A stretch of 64,000 nt of DNA from Bordetella holmesii ATCC 51541. GTDB taxonomy: Bacteria; Pseudomonadota; Gammaproteobacteria; Burkholderiales; Burkholderiaceae_B. The stretch is from NCBI GenBank assembly GCA_000612485.1, contig CP007494.1, forward strand, positions 3,224,001 to 3,288,000. The letters are read 5' to 3'. Of the stretch, positions 50,802 through 59,892 are shown piece by piece. The position numbers were made by a program, and so were the translations under genes. Below the pieces are notes generated by a model. It saw only the letters and a list, made by a program, of their open reading frames with translations, had not been told where the DNA came from and did no database searches. How positions within the stretch are numbered: position 1 is the stretch's first letter; each line of letters begins with the position of its first letter.

Positions 50802-51590
50802 GTGTTCAACTTCACCATTGAGCAGCTCAATGGCTGGATCGGGCAATTCGTCTGGCCCTTCATCCGCATTTTGGCACTCGTGGGCGCCTCGCCGCTTTTT
50901 GCTGAATCCGCCATTCCGGTCAAGGTGAAGATAGGCCTGTCATTTATGCTCGCCGCAGCCATCGCGCTTGGGCTGCCACCCATGCCGACGGTGTCGCCCA
51001 GCAGCTACGAGGGCCTGCTTTTGCTTGGGCAACAGATTCTGATCGGTGTGGCAATGGGGTTGACCATGCGAGTGGTCTTTGCCGCCGTTCAGACGGCGGG
51101 TGAATATGTCGGCCTGCAGATGGGGCTGTCTTTTGCCTCCTTCTTCGACCCGTCGACCGGAGCCAACACCGCGGTGCTGTCTCGCTTTCTGAACATTGTC
51201 GCCATGCTCGTGTTTCTGAGCCTCGACGGCCATCTGCTGATGCTGGCCGCACTGGTGCGCAGCTTCGACATCCTGCCCCTGACTCCGGCGATGCTGGATC
51301 GCAATGGCCTGGGTGTATTGCTTCAGTGGGCCGGAATCGTCTTTGTGTCCGGGCTTCTGCTGTCGCTGCCCTTGGTCTGCGCGCTGCTGACCATCAATCT
51401 GGCCATGGGTATTCTGAACCGGGCAGCGCCCCAGCTAACGGTTTTCGCCGTGGATTTTCCGATCATGTTGACGGTTGGGTTGCTGGTGCTGGCGATCGTG
51501 CTTCCGCATGCCGGACCATTTCTGGAGGGTCTCTTCGAGCGGGGCCTGCAAGCCATGAGCGACGTAGCGCAGGGGTTCGCCACCCCGTGA
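50802..51590 (+). CDS. fliR: Flagellar export gate protein FliR
   Basis: FliR completes the FliPQR gate and contacts FlhB. The 262-residue protein has six to eight hydrophobic helices and family motifs (FIRILALVGASPLFAESAIPVKVKIGLSF; GEYVGLQMGLSFASFFDP). Start is GTG at 50802, five bases after the fliQ stop. It is the last gene of the plus-strand fli unit; FlhB and FlhA, its partners, are not in the window. Confidence 0.95.
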   Translation: MFNFTIEQLNGWIGQFVWPFIRILALVGASPLFAESAIPVKVKIGLSFMLAAAIALGLPPMPTVSPSSYEGLLLLGQQILIGVAMGLTMRVVFAAVQTAGEYVGLQMGLSFASFFDPSTGANTAVLSRFLNIVAMLVFLSLDGHLLMLAALVRSFDILPLTPAMLDRNGLGVLLQWAGIVFVSGLLLSLPLVCALLTINLAMGILNRAAPQLTVFAVDFPIMLTVGLLVLAIVLPHAGPFLEGLFERGLQAMSDVAQGFATP

Positions 51591-51616
51591 GGGGCCCGGT
51601 GTGCCGGGTCCCTCAC
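51587..51616. terminator. Strong hairpin after fliR
   Basis: A 13-bp stem with one G-T pair (GTGAGGGGCCCGG, loop TGTG, CCGGGTCCCTCAC) overlaps the fliR stop codon. It lies just before the convergent receptor gene ends. There is no T run on either side, so it may only stabilise transcript ends. Confidence 0.4.
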
Positions 51617-51631
51617 GGAGCAGAGCAGCGC

Positions 51632-53267
51632 TCAACCCGCCGTTGCCCCCTCAAAGGCCAGGCGCCTGCCTGCCGTCTCGCGTGTCAGCCTGAATACCTG
51701 GATCGTCTCGCGCAAAGCGGCGGACTGGCCGCTCAACTGCACGACAGCTGCACCGAGTTGCTCCACCAGAACGCTGTTTTTGTCGGTCATGCCATCCATT
51801 TCGGCCACGGCGTGCTCCATCTGCTCGATGCCGCTGGCCTGTTGCTGCGACGCCACCGAGATTTCACCGATGATGTCCGTGACCCTGCGCACGGCGTCGA
51901 CAATCTCGTGCATGGTATCGCCCGCCTGTTCGGCCTGCGCCGAACCTTCTGCCACACGGTGGACCGACTCGCCTATCAAATCCTTGATCTCGCGCGCGGC
52001 CTGGGCACTTTTCTGAGCGAGGCTGCGCACTTCGCCGGCAACCACGGCGAATCCTTTTCCGGACTCGCCCGCACGAGCGGCTTCAATCGCTGCGTTGAGG
52101 GCCAGTATGTTGGTCTGAAACGCGATACCTTCGATGATGTTCACGATGTCGGCAATGCGGCGCGAGCTGTCGGAAATGCCATGCATGGTGTGCACGACCT
52201 GATCGACCGCATCGCCGCCGCGCCGGGCGACATCCATGCTGCTGGCAGCCAGGTCGTTGGCCTGTCGGGCATGATCGGCGTTCTGTTTCACCGTCGTGGT
52301 CAGTTGCTGCATGCTCGAGGCGGTGCTCTGCAACGATGTGCTTTGATCACTGGTGCGTAGCGCCAACTGCTGGTTGCCCTGGGCAATACCTTGAGCGGCG
52401 TGCGTGGTGCCCGCGATTCCCTGATACACGTCGCCAGCGATGCCAATCAGGCTCTTGCGCATGACGTCCAGGGAGAAGGCCAGGTTGCCGACCTCATCCT
52501 TGGTATCGGCGAACACCTGGCTGGTGAGATTGCCAGCGGCCACCTGGCGCGCCATGTCGGCTGCCTCACGCAGGGGTCGCAGCACGGCGCGAGCCAGACG
52601 CCATTGCACCGTGCACAACAGCGCCACTGCGGCAAGCGCACCGGCCACGCCGAGTCCCGCCTGTACGCTATCGAGGCTGGCCCAATGCATGTGCAGCATC
52701 CAGGCAGCAAGGCCACCAAACAACAGACTCGACAGCAACGCCGCGCGCAGCATCTGGGCACGGGCGCCCCGGCGCAAGGGGAAAACCATGCGCGCGACCA
52801 CGCTGCGCCAGCCTCGCGGCACCACCTGTCCCGCCTTGATGCGCCAACCTCGTCCCCGCCCTTGGCGTAATTGCTCGTAGTACGCCTCGGCGGCGTCTAT
52901 CTGCTCTTCGGAAGGGCGCACGCGTACGGAAGAATAGGCTACGACTTCGCCGCCTTCGACGATGGGGGGTGGCGTTGGCCAGCACCCAGTAATAGCCGCC
53001 GTCCTTGCGCCGGTTCTTCACCACGCCCAGCCAGGACTGTCCGCGTTGCAAGGTGTCCCACAGGTCTTCGTACGCCTCGGACGGCATATCGGGATGACGC
53101 ACAATATTGTGCGGCTGCCCGATCAGCTCGTCGCGTTCGAAACCGCTGACCTCCACGAAGGCCGGATTGGCATACACAATGCGGCCCTGGATGTCCGTGC
53201 GCGAGATCAGATACTGGTCCTCGCGCAGACGGGTTTCGTCGTCGAAAATGGGTAGGTTGACACGCAC
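51632..53267 (-). pseudogene. Aer-like PAS chemoreceptor, one-base frameshift
   Basis: A redox/energy-taxis type receptor. The N-terminal PAS domain (RTDIQGRIVYANPAFVEVSGF; ELIGQPHNIVRHPDMP) is in one frame. The rest (hydrophobic region, HAMP with [19 protein letters not shown], and an MCP signalling domain with [22 protein letters not shown]) is in another. They meet at about 52970, where a six-C run in ANATP should be five C, continuing [13 protein letters not shown]. Corrected length is 544 residues. The GTG at 53267 has AGGAGA eight bases upstream. The error is of the homopolymer type. Confidence 0.87.
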
Positions 53268-53309
53268 TGCCTGATCTCCTGTCTTGCTGAATCCGCGCTG
53301 AAGTTCTTG

Positions 53310-53340
53310 AAGAAAGAAACGATCCGGTTTGGCCGGATCG
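53310..53340 (-). terminator. Terminator after the MotA-chemoreceptor chimera
   Basis: On the minus strand CGATCCGG-CCAAA-CCGGATCG is followed by TTTCTTTCTT, an 8-bp stem with a T-rich tail, between the end of the chimera gene and the Aer-like gene. A second 8-bp hairpin (GGCCCGGG/CCCGGGCC, 53357-53376) lies just before it without a T run. Confidence 0.7.
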
Positions 53341-53408
53341 TCGCGGGAAGTGAATTGGCCCGGGATTCCCCGGGCCATGCAAAAGGCCGCCGCGGCAGCC
53401 CTCATATT

Positions 53409-53576
53409 TCAGCGTTGGCCCACCATGGGTGACTGGTAGCCGCCGGCCAGTTTGGGCGTGGCCACATCGATGACCTCGCCGGTGTTGACCTTGAACACCG
53501 CCACGGCTTCGGACAACTGCTGGGACTGCTCCTGCAGCGCCGCGGCCGCCGCCGCCTCCTCGACCAACGCCGCATT
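53409..53576 (-). pseudogene. Untranslated 3' remainder of the chemoreceptor after the amber codon
   Basis: Directly after TAG at 53577-53579 the same frame stays open for 55 sense codons (NAALVEEAAAAAALQEQSQQL, then LSEAVAVFKV) and ends in TGA. Chemoreceptors of this type read VTQQNAALVEEAAAAAA here, so TAG replaces CAG (Gln). This piece is the end of the last methylation helix plus a short tail. Confidence 0.85.
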
Positions 53577-55580
53577 CTACTGCGTCACCTCGTCCATCTG
53601 CGTCACCGCTCGATTGACCTGCTCGATCCCGCTGGACTGCTCCTGCGACGCCGCCGATATCTCGCCCATAATGTCCGTCACGCGCCGCACCGACGCCACA
53701 ATCTCCTGCATCGTCGCCCCAGCACGCTCGACCTGCTGCGAACCCGCCGACACCTTGCCCACCGAATCCTCAATCAACCCCTTGATCTCCTTGGCCGCCT
53801 GAGCACTGCGCTGCGCCAGCGAACGAACCTCCCCAGCCACCACCGCAAACCCCTTGCCCTGCTCCCCCGCCCGCGCCGCTTCCACCGCCGCATTCAACGC
53901 CAATATGTTCGTCTGAAACGCAATGCCATCTATCACCGACACAATCTCCGATATCTTGCGCGAACTCGCCGATATCCCCTGCATCGTCTGAACCACCTCC
54001 GACACCGCCGACCCACCCCGCTGCGCCACATCCGACGCACTCGCCGCCAACTGATTCGCCTGCCGCGCATTGTCCGCGTTCTGACGCACCGTCGAGGCCA
54101 GCTCCTCCATCGACGCCGCCGTCTGCTCCAGCGACGCCGCCTGCTCCTCCGTGCGGCTCGACAGATCCGTGTTCCCCGCCGATATCTCCCGGGCACCCAC
54201 ATTGATCTCCTCAACACCACGACGCACCGACGACACCGTACGCGTCAAACTCTCCTGCATCCGCTTGAGCGAACCAAACAACTGACCTATCTCGTTGCCG
54301 CTGCGTACCTCAACACGCGCCGTCAAATCTCCTCCCGCTATACGGTCAAAATGACTACCCGCCGCCCTCAGCGGTTGCAAGACGCGCCGCCGCAGGAAAA
54401 GATAGGTCATGACAATCAGCAGCGCGGCCAAGGCGCCGCCTGCGGCAACGGCCATGAGCACCAAACGATAGCGTTGCCGGCCAGCGTCATAGGCGCTCAG
54501 GAATTCGCCGGCCCGCCAGAAATCAAAGCCCGCGATGGCTTGCACGAACGCGGCCTCCGACGCATCCAGCCGCGTGCCGAGCAATCCCTGATAGGTGGCC
54601 ATGTCGCCCTTGCCGAGCGCGACGATCATGGGATCGAGCACCTGACTCACCAGTGCCAGGTAGGTCGCCTCGACGGCCTGCAGGCTGTCGCGCGCGCTGT
54701 CAGGCCGCGGCAGGCCACGAAAATGCTCGGCTTCGGCTTGCGCTCGATTCAGCGCCGCTTTGGCGCGATCGAGCAAGCCCGCCGCCTCGGGCGACAAACC
54801 CGGTTGCGGCAGGACCGGCTGCCCTATGCTGCGCACGATTTCACCGTAGTGGGCCACGCCTACCCGGCCGAGTCCGTCTACGGTGTCCTTGGCCGCGGTC
54901 GCCAGGCGGGACGCCGAGTCCACCAAAGGCTGAGTTTGACGTACGTCTTCGAGCGTCCCATTGCTCACGCGCAGCGACAGCACTCCCAGCACGGCGGGCG
55001 GTTGGTCCACCGCGGCCAGCGCCTTGATCACGCCCAGCACGGCGGCGACGATACCGAATGCCGGCAAACCGTCGGCGACCTGCTGCAGGGCATGGGTCGG
55101 CACCTCACGCTCATGACGGAAGGTCTCGATCTCCTCATCCATCAGCGTCTCGATCTCGAAGGAGCTCATGTTGCCGCTGATCATGATGCGCAGATAATCG
55201 GTGATGAACTCCATCAGCTTCGGATCCTTCATGATGCGCGGATACTCGTTGAAGACGGGGCTCGATGATGGGTCCTCGATATGCGACTCGATGGCCATCA
55301 AGCCTTCGCGCCGCGCTTTGTTCAGCAGCACGTACAGCAATGCCATCAGTTCCATGTACAGATCTTTGCTGTAGGGCGCGCTTTTGAAGGCCCACGGAAT
55401 GGCTTGGCGCACCAATATGAGCGATTTGCGGCTGTTGCCGGCAAGAAAGGCACCGATTGCGGCGCCGGCGATCAGCGTCAATTCGAAAGGCTGATACAGC
55501 GCACCAAGGTGGCCGCCCAACCCGACGAAACTGCCGACCACTGCGATGATGACCACCGCATATCCGATAACTACCAACAT
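53577..55580 (-). CDS. MotA-chemoreceptor chimera, amber-truncated
   Basis: A single 667-residue frame. Residues 1-199 are MotA: TM1 and TM2 (2-48), the cytoplasmic loop with Arg90 and Glu98 (E. coli FliG contacts), and TM3 with Pro173. TM4 and Pro222 are lost. From about residue 200 (near 54983) it is a chemoreceptor without its first helix: periplasmic four-helix sensor (200-372), TM (373-396), HAMP, and signalling domain with the [22 protein letters not shown] hairpin tip. MotA TM3 runs inside-to-outside, so the topology stays consistent. A deletion through motA-motB-cheA-cheW-mcp explains it. A TAG replaces a Gln codon 57 codons before the natural end. Confidence 0.9.
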   Translation of the reverse strand: MLVVIGYAVVIIAVVGSFVGLGGHLGALYQPFELTLIAGAAIGAFLAGNSRKSLILVRQAIPWAFKSAPYSKDLYMELMALLYVLLNKARREGLMAIESHIEDPSSSPVFNEYPRIMKDPKLMEFITDYLRIMISGNMSSFEIETLMDEEIETFRHEREVPTHALQQVADGLPAFGIVAAVLGVIKALAAVDQPPAVLGVLSLRVSNGTLEDVRQTQPLVDSASRLATAAKDTVDGLGRVGVAHYGEIVRSIGQPVLPQPGLSPEAAGLLDRAKAALNRAQAEAEHFRGLPRPDSARDSLQAVEATYLALVSQVLDPMIVALGKGDMATYQGLLGTRLDASEAAFVQAIAGFDFWRAGEFLSAYDAGRQRYRLVLMAVAAGGALAALLIVMTYLFLRRRVLQPLRAAGSHFDRIAGGDLTARVEVRSGNEIGQLFGSLKRMQESLTRTVSSVRRGVEEINVGAREISAGNTDLSSRTEEQAASLEQTAASMEELASTVRQNADNARQANQLAASASDVAQRGGSAVSEVVQTMQGISASSRKISEIVSVIDGIAFQTNILALNAAVEAARAGEQGKGFAVVAGEVRSLAQRSAQAAKEIKGLIEDSVGKVSAGSQQVERAGATMQEIVASVRRVTDIMGEISAASQEQSSGIEQVNRAVTQMDEVTQ

Positions 55581-55814
55581 ATCAGGCCTCTGCCATCGAG
55601 TAGAAAAATCGCGTCCCGGCACCCCGCTTACTGCACGGCTACGCCTCGTCCCGGGACGCACTTGCATTGCTAAAACAGGCCCGGCGGACCAAACAGCGCC
55701 AATCATCGCGCGCTTGCCTGCCGGCAAAACGTGGGTTAGGGGCAGATTTCAGCGGCTGTTGACCTGTTTGACGCCCTTAAGCCCGCCTGCGGGCCGCCGT
55801 TAAGGACGCAGTCC

Positions 55815-56387
55815 TTAGGACCCGGCCGGTGCCCGCCCGCCCGCACGCGCCCGCGCTGCGGCGCGGGTTTTGCCGGCGTGCGGCGGCGGCCGGCAGATGG
55901 CGCAGACGAAGTCGCTTTGCGGATCATGGGCGTGGGCAATGAAATGCCCGCCGCACTGGCGGCAGGCAGACAGTTGCAACATTCCGCTGTCAAAAAACCG
56001 CACCAGCATCCACGCACGCGTGAAACTCAGGACCGGCTCGTCAGTAGGCGCGCCGGACGTATCTACGGCGGCGTGTTCGAGATAGAGACGATAGGCATCG
56101 ATGATCGCCCGTATACCCTTGCTGCGGGTTCGCGTATGAAGAAACGAGAACACGTTGTAGAACAGGGACGAATGAATATTCGGCAGCCAGGTCATGAACC
56201 AGTCCACCGAAAACGGCAGCATGCCCTTTGGAGGAGAGCAGCCGCGTATCTCCCGGTACAGGTGTGCCAGCCGATCATGGCTCAGGCTGGTCTCAGCCTC
56301 CAGGACCTGCAGGCGCGCGCCGAGCGTGATCATCGCGCTGGCCAGCAGAATTTCATCGGCTTCCTGGGCGACGCTTTTTATCGCCAT
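55815..56387 (-). CDS. flhC: Flagellar master regulator subunit FlhC
   Basis: FlhC binds DNA in the FlhD4C2 activator of class II flagellar genes. The 190-residue protein keeps the zinc site: ACRQCGGHF and FVCAICRPP supply four Cys. RLQVLEAETSLSHDRLAHLYREIRG near the N-terminus matches the family. In Bordetella this pair (frlAB) is the point where BvgAS represses motility. The 3' tail is Ala/Arg/Gly-rich. Intact. Confidence 0.95.
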   Translation of the reverse strand: MAIKSVAQEADEILLASAMITLGARLQVLEAETSLSHDRLAHLYREIRGCSPPKGMLPFSVDWFMTWLPNIHSSLFYNVFSFLHTRTRSKGIRAIIDAYRLYLEHAAVDTSGAPTDEPVLSFTRAWMLVRFFDSGMLQLSACRQCGGHFIAHAHDPQSDFVCAICRPPPHAGKTRAAARARAGGRAPAGS

Positions 56388-56419
56388 GAGGGCCCCGCCG
56401 CGCTACTCAAGGCCATGTC

Positions 56420-56743
56420 TTACGCAATCTCTTCGACGGGTTGCTTGGCCAGCAGGATGGTGGCGTGAGCCTGTTGCAGCGCGCCGCCCAGCACATCTTG
56501 GGTCAAGGCCGACAGCAGGCTGTAATCATCAAATCGGAAACGGCACAGCACCGAGCTGGAGCTGGCCAGCTTGACCAACTGCGCGGGCGACAACCGCATC
56601 AGGATGTCAGCCACTTCGTTACTGAAACCCAGGCGGAACATGGAGGCTGCATAGTCCTCGCGCAACATACGCTGCGCCAGCAACAAATACGACAGATTGA
56701 CTTCACGGATATCCGCAAGCAAGGAACTGTCAGCAGTATTCAC
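56420..56743 (-). CDS. flhD: Flagellar master regulator subunit FlhD
   Basis: FlhD is the partner of FlhC. The 107-residue protein begins with the dimerisation helices ([31 protein letters not shown]). The conserved [27 protein letters not shown] motif, including the Cys, follows. It is intact, 32 bases upstream of flhC, and preceded by an A+T-rich region that probably holds the promoter. Confidence 0.95.
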   Translation of the reverse strand: MNTADSSLLADIREVNLSYLLLAQRMLREDYAASMFRLGFSNEVADILMRLSPAQLVKLASSSSVLCRFRFDDYSLLSALTQDVLGGALQQAHATILLAKQPVEEIA

Positions 56744-57167
56744 TTTTTAACTCCTGTGACTAAAACGCTGGCATTCGTCGGGGCTCGCCAACAGGTCGCG
56801 CGCCCCCGAAATCCGTGCACAGACCTGTTATTTTCGTCTTAATGCGAAATGTATTAGTTAATTGCAATTTACATGAAACCTACCATGATTGCTGTCATTT
56901 TCTCTGATTTTTATAACTAAACGTTGATTTTTTCAATATTTCAAAAAAACTACACGACAGTTGTTGCATCTATTTCACATGTTACATCGCAAATTCGTAA
57001 ATAAACGCTCAAAACGTTGCGTGATTACCCGAATGAAACGGGCGGAATTCCCCACAATAACGGTGTGGAAATAGTCGGCTGCGCATGCCGCCTGCTGGCC
57101 GCCTGGCCGTTGCGGCGCAGCAACAATATCGAGCCGCACGCAGCAAGAACCCGTCGCCCGGACCTGA
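56744..57167. promoter_or_regulatory. Divergent flhDC/fliA control region
   Basis: 424 bp without a gene. Positions about 56835-57015 are markedly A+T-rich for this genome, with A and T runs on both strands, as expected for a regulated flhDC promoter. AACG-CTCAA-AACGTT and an imperfect palindrome lie near 57005-57020. On the fliA side GAATTCCCC/ATAACG (57045-57062) matches the element before fliL. Bvg control is known for the Bordetella flhDC equivalent, but I cannot assign BvgA sites. Confidence 0.55.
57045..57062 (+). promoter_or_regulatory. Shared flagellar promoter motif before fliA
   Basis: GAATTCCCC then ATAACG three bases on, 106 bases before the fliA start. It is the counterpart of the motif at 47254-47270 before fliL, and a likely FlhDC-dependent core element. 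Confidence 0.45.
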
Positions 57168-57911
57168 ATGCCCAACGCAGAAGAAAGCCTGCTCCGATAC
57201 TCGCCGCTCGTGCGCAAGCTGGCATTGCAACTGCTTGCCCGCCTGCCAGCCAGCGTCCAGCTCGATGACTTGATGCAGGCCGGCACCATCGGCCTGCTCG
57301 ATGCCGTACGCCGCTACCAGGAAACGCCCGACGCCCAGTTCGAGACGTACGCCACGGCGTGCATCCGTGGAGCCATGCTGGATGAGCTTCGCAGCCAGGA
57401 CTGGTTGCCACGCAGCGTGCGCAGCAAAAGCCGGCGCATCGAAAGCGCTATTCAGCGGCAGGAGCAGCGCCTCATGCGCCCTCCCACCGAAACCGAGATC
57501 GCCGAAGAATTGGGCGTGCCGCTGGACGAATACCAATCCATGCTCTCGGACGCGCAGGGCATTCAGATCCTGCACTACGAAAACATCGATGCCGATGGAG
57601 AAAGCGGCGCAGGCCACTGGCAGCCGGCCTGCGTGCAGAGCAGCGGCAACCCGCTCAATGCCCTGCTGGCCTCCGATCTGCGCGCCAGCCTCATCCAGGC
57701 CATCGAGCGCCTGCCCGAGCGCGAACAACTCCTGCTGTCTCTCTATTACGAGCAAGGGCTCAATCTCAAGGAAATCGGCGCAGTACTCAATGTGACCGAA
57801 GCCCGCGTATGCCAGTTGCGCTCGCAGGCCACTGCGCGCCTGCGCGCGACGCTGCAGGAGCTGGCCTGGGCCAAACTGCCCGAGCCGCAGCTGCTGTCGC
57901 ACGTCATCTAG
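57168..57911 (+). CDS. fliA: Flagellar sigma factor FliA (sigma-28)
   Basis: FliA directs RNA polymerase to late flagellar promoters such as those before flaG and fliC. The 247-residue protein has region 2 (LVRKLALQLLARLP, DDLMQAGTIGLLDAVRRYQ, FETYATACIRGAMLDELRSQDWLPR) and region 4 (LPEREQLLLSLYYEQGLNLKEIGAVLNVTEARVCQL). Intact. No flgM is next to it. Confidence 0.97.
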   Translation: MPNAEESLLRYSPLVRKLALQLLARLPASVQLDDLMQAGTIGLLDAVRRYQETPDAQFETYATACIRGAMLDELRSQDWLPRSVRSKSRRIESAIQRQEQRLMRPPTETEIAEELGVPLDEYQSMLSDAQGIQILHYENIDADGESGAGHWQPACVQSSGNPLNALLASDLRASLIQAIERLPEREQLLLSLYYEQGLNLKEIGAVLNVTEARVCQLRSQATARLRATLQELAWAKLPEPQLLSHVI

Positions 57912-57995
57912 CGTCGTCGGGCGGCCCCGACACCGTCGGTGGCGCGCGGCCGCGACAGCGACGGTAAAAAAAGTTGTAACGCGCCCGCAAATTCC

Positions 57996-58022
57996 TAAAG
58001 ATCACAAACTCGCGGACGTTAT
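57996..58022 (+). promoter_or_regulatory. Sigma-28 promoter for fliC
   Basis: TAAAGATC, exactly 11 bases, GACGTTAT, ending 105 bases before the flagellin start. It shares TAAAG and CGTTAT with the flaG site, so both look like FliA promoters of the same local consensus. Confidence 0.75.
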
Positions 58023-58126
58023 CCAGGCAGCGGGAGATGCGGGGCAAGCACCACGAACGCATCCCCCTGATGATGGGCGGCCCCGCTGCCCAGTTTGAAG
58101 AAGCCTTTCTCTCTTGGGAGCTATCC

Positions 58127-59787
58127 ATGGCTGCTGTTATCTACACCAATTACCTGTCGCTGGTTGCCACCAACAACCTGAACAAGTCGCAATCGGCCCT
58201 GGGCACCGCCATCGAGCGCCTGTCCTCCGGCCTGCGCATCAACAGCGCTAAGGACGATGCCGCCGGCCAGGCCATCGTCAACCGCTTCACCGCCAACGTC
58301 CAAGGCCTGACCCAGGCCGCCCGCAACGCCAACGACGGCATCTCGGTCGCGCAGACGACCGAAGGTGCGCTGAACGAAATCAACAACAACCTGCAGCGCA
58401 TCCGCGAACTGACGGTTCAGGCCACCACGGGCACCAACTCCCCATCCGACCTGAAGTCGATTCAGGACGAAATCGGCCAACGCCTCGAAGAAATCGACCG
58501 CGTCTCGGGCCAGACCCAGTTCAACGGCGTCAAGGTTCTGGCTGCCGACAAGAAGATGAGCATCCAGGTTGGCTCCAACGACGGTGAAACCATCACCATC
58601 GACCTGGAAGAAATCACCTCCTCGACCCTGGGGCTGGGTACGTTCAACGTCGACGGCAAGGCTTCTGTTGCCAATAAGGCAGCCACCGAAACCGATCTGA
58701 TCTCTCGCGGCACCAACATCGGCACCACGGACGGCGTCACGAAGTACGCAGTCTCGACCGACAACACCAAGGCCACGCTGTCCGACGTATACAGCAAGAT
58801 GACGACGGGTTCGACCGCCACCGTCGACGGCACAACCTATGCTTACAACGCCACCTCGGGCAACTTCACCTACGGCAAGACGATCGCCACGGGCGATACT
58901 GCTGCTGCGGATTTCGCTGCCGAGATCACACCGGCCACCGGCTCGCAGAAGGCGACCGTCACGATCGGCGGCTCGTCGCAGGAGGTGCTGATCAAGTCGG
59001 ACGGCAAGATCCAGGCCGCCGATGACGGTGCAACGCTCTACCTCGACGGTACCGACAACCTGACTAAGACCCGTGCTGATCCTAACGATAAAGCAGCAAC
59101 GACTGAGAGCTTGGCAGCATCTCTCTACAGCGGGAAAAACGGCGGCGGCACGGTCAAGTTCGAAAATGGCGCCACCTACACCGCAACTGGCGACGAAAGT
59201 CCTATCACGGCCACGAGCCTAAGCTACAGCAAGGCCAACATGACGCCGCGCTGGCTGCCGCAGGCGGTAAAGTTGCCGTCGGTACCGACACCTACACAAT
59301 CGGCACGGGCTCCAGCCCGACCGTCAAGGTCGGCACCACTGCCGACGTTTATATTGACCCTGCCGATGGTTCGCTGACGACCACCCCTAAGACGACGAAG
59401 GATTACTACGTCCAAAAAGATGGCAGCGTCACGACCGCTCAAGGCACCGCCATCTATCTTGACGAAACCGACAGTTCGCTGACCTCGGAAGCCACCCACG
59501 CCGGCACCGCCACTGCCAATCCGCTCGACACGCTGGACAAGGCGCTGTCCAAGGTCGACTCGCTGCGCAGCAAGCTAGGCGCGATTCAGAACCGTTTTGA
59601 ATCGACCATCACCAACCTGAACAACACGGTCAACAATCTGTCGGCCGCACGTTCGCGCATCGAAGATGCGGACTACGCCACGGAAGTGTCCAACATGACC
59701 AAGGCGCAGATCCTGCAACAGGCAGGCACCTCGGTTCTGGCTCAGGCCAACCAAGTGCCGCAAACGGTGCTGTCGCTGCTGCGTTAA
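58127..59787 (+). pseudogene. fliC: Flagellin FliC, one-base frameshift
   Basis: Flagellin forms the filament. The N-terminal D0/D1 part is classical (TNYLSLVATNNLNKSQSALGTAIERLSSGLRINSAKDDAAGQAI), followed by a variable Thr/Ala/Gly-rich D2/D3. The frame is lost at about 59243-59246 (ATGACGCC looks like ATGACNGCC minus one base). The other frame continues [17 protein letters not shown] to a perfect C-terminus ([42 protein letters not shown]). Corrected length is 553 residues. As written, translation ends at 59377 without D0-C, so the product could not polymerise. Confidence 0.9.
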
Positions 59788-59831
59788 TCGCAAAAGCAGG
59801 CCTGGCCGAGCACGCGCCAGGTCACGCATTC

Positions 59832-59869
59832 AAGACAAAGGCCGGGGATTTCCCGGCCTTTGTCTTTTT
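59832..59869 (+). terminator. Rho-independent terminator of fliC
   Basis: A 15-bp stem (AAGACAAAGGCCGGG, loop GATTT, CCCGGCCTTTGTCTT) is followed by TTT and the first base of the IS. The T run is cut short by the insertion junction. Confidence 0.9.
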
Positions 59870-59892
59870 GACCTGCCCCCAGATTTAGTACG
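59869..59892 (+). repeat. IS left terminal inverted repeat
   Basis: Begins TGACCTGCCCCC and ends TTAGTACG; it also contains the orfB stop codon. It pairs with the right repeat with a few mismatches and a one-base length difference. Confidence 0.85.

Noticed and set aside
53357..53376. GGCCCGGG/CCCGGGCC hairpin as a second terminator
   Set aside because: Strong stem but no T tail in either direction; the neighbouring T-tailed hairpin is sufficient.
55801..55817. TAAGGAC-GCA-GTCCTTA palindrome at the flhC stop codon
   Set aside because: Perfect 7-bp arms but no T run and weak pairing; too little to call a terminator or operator.
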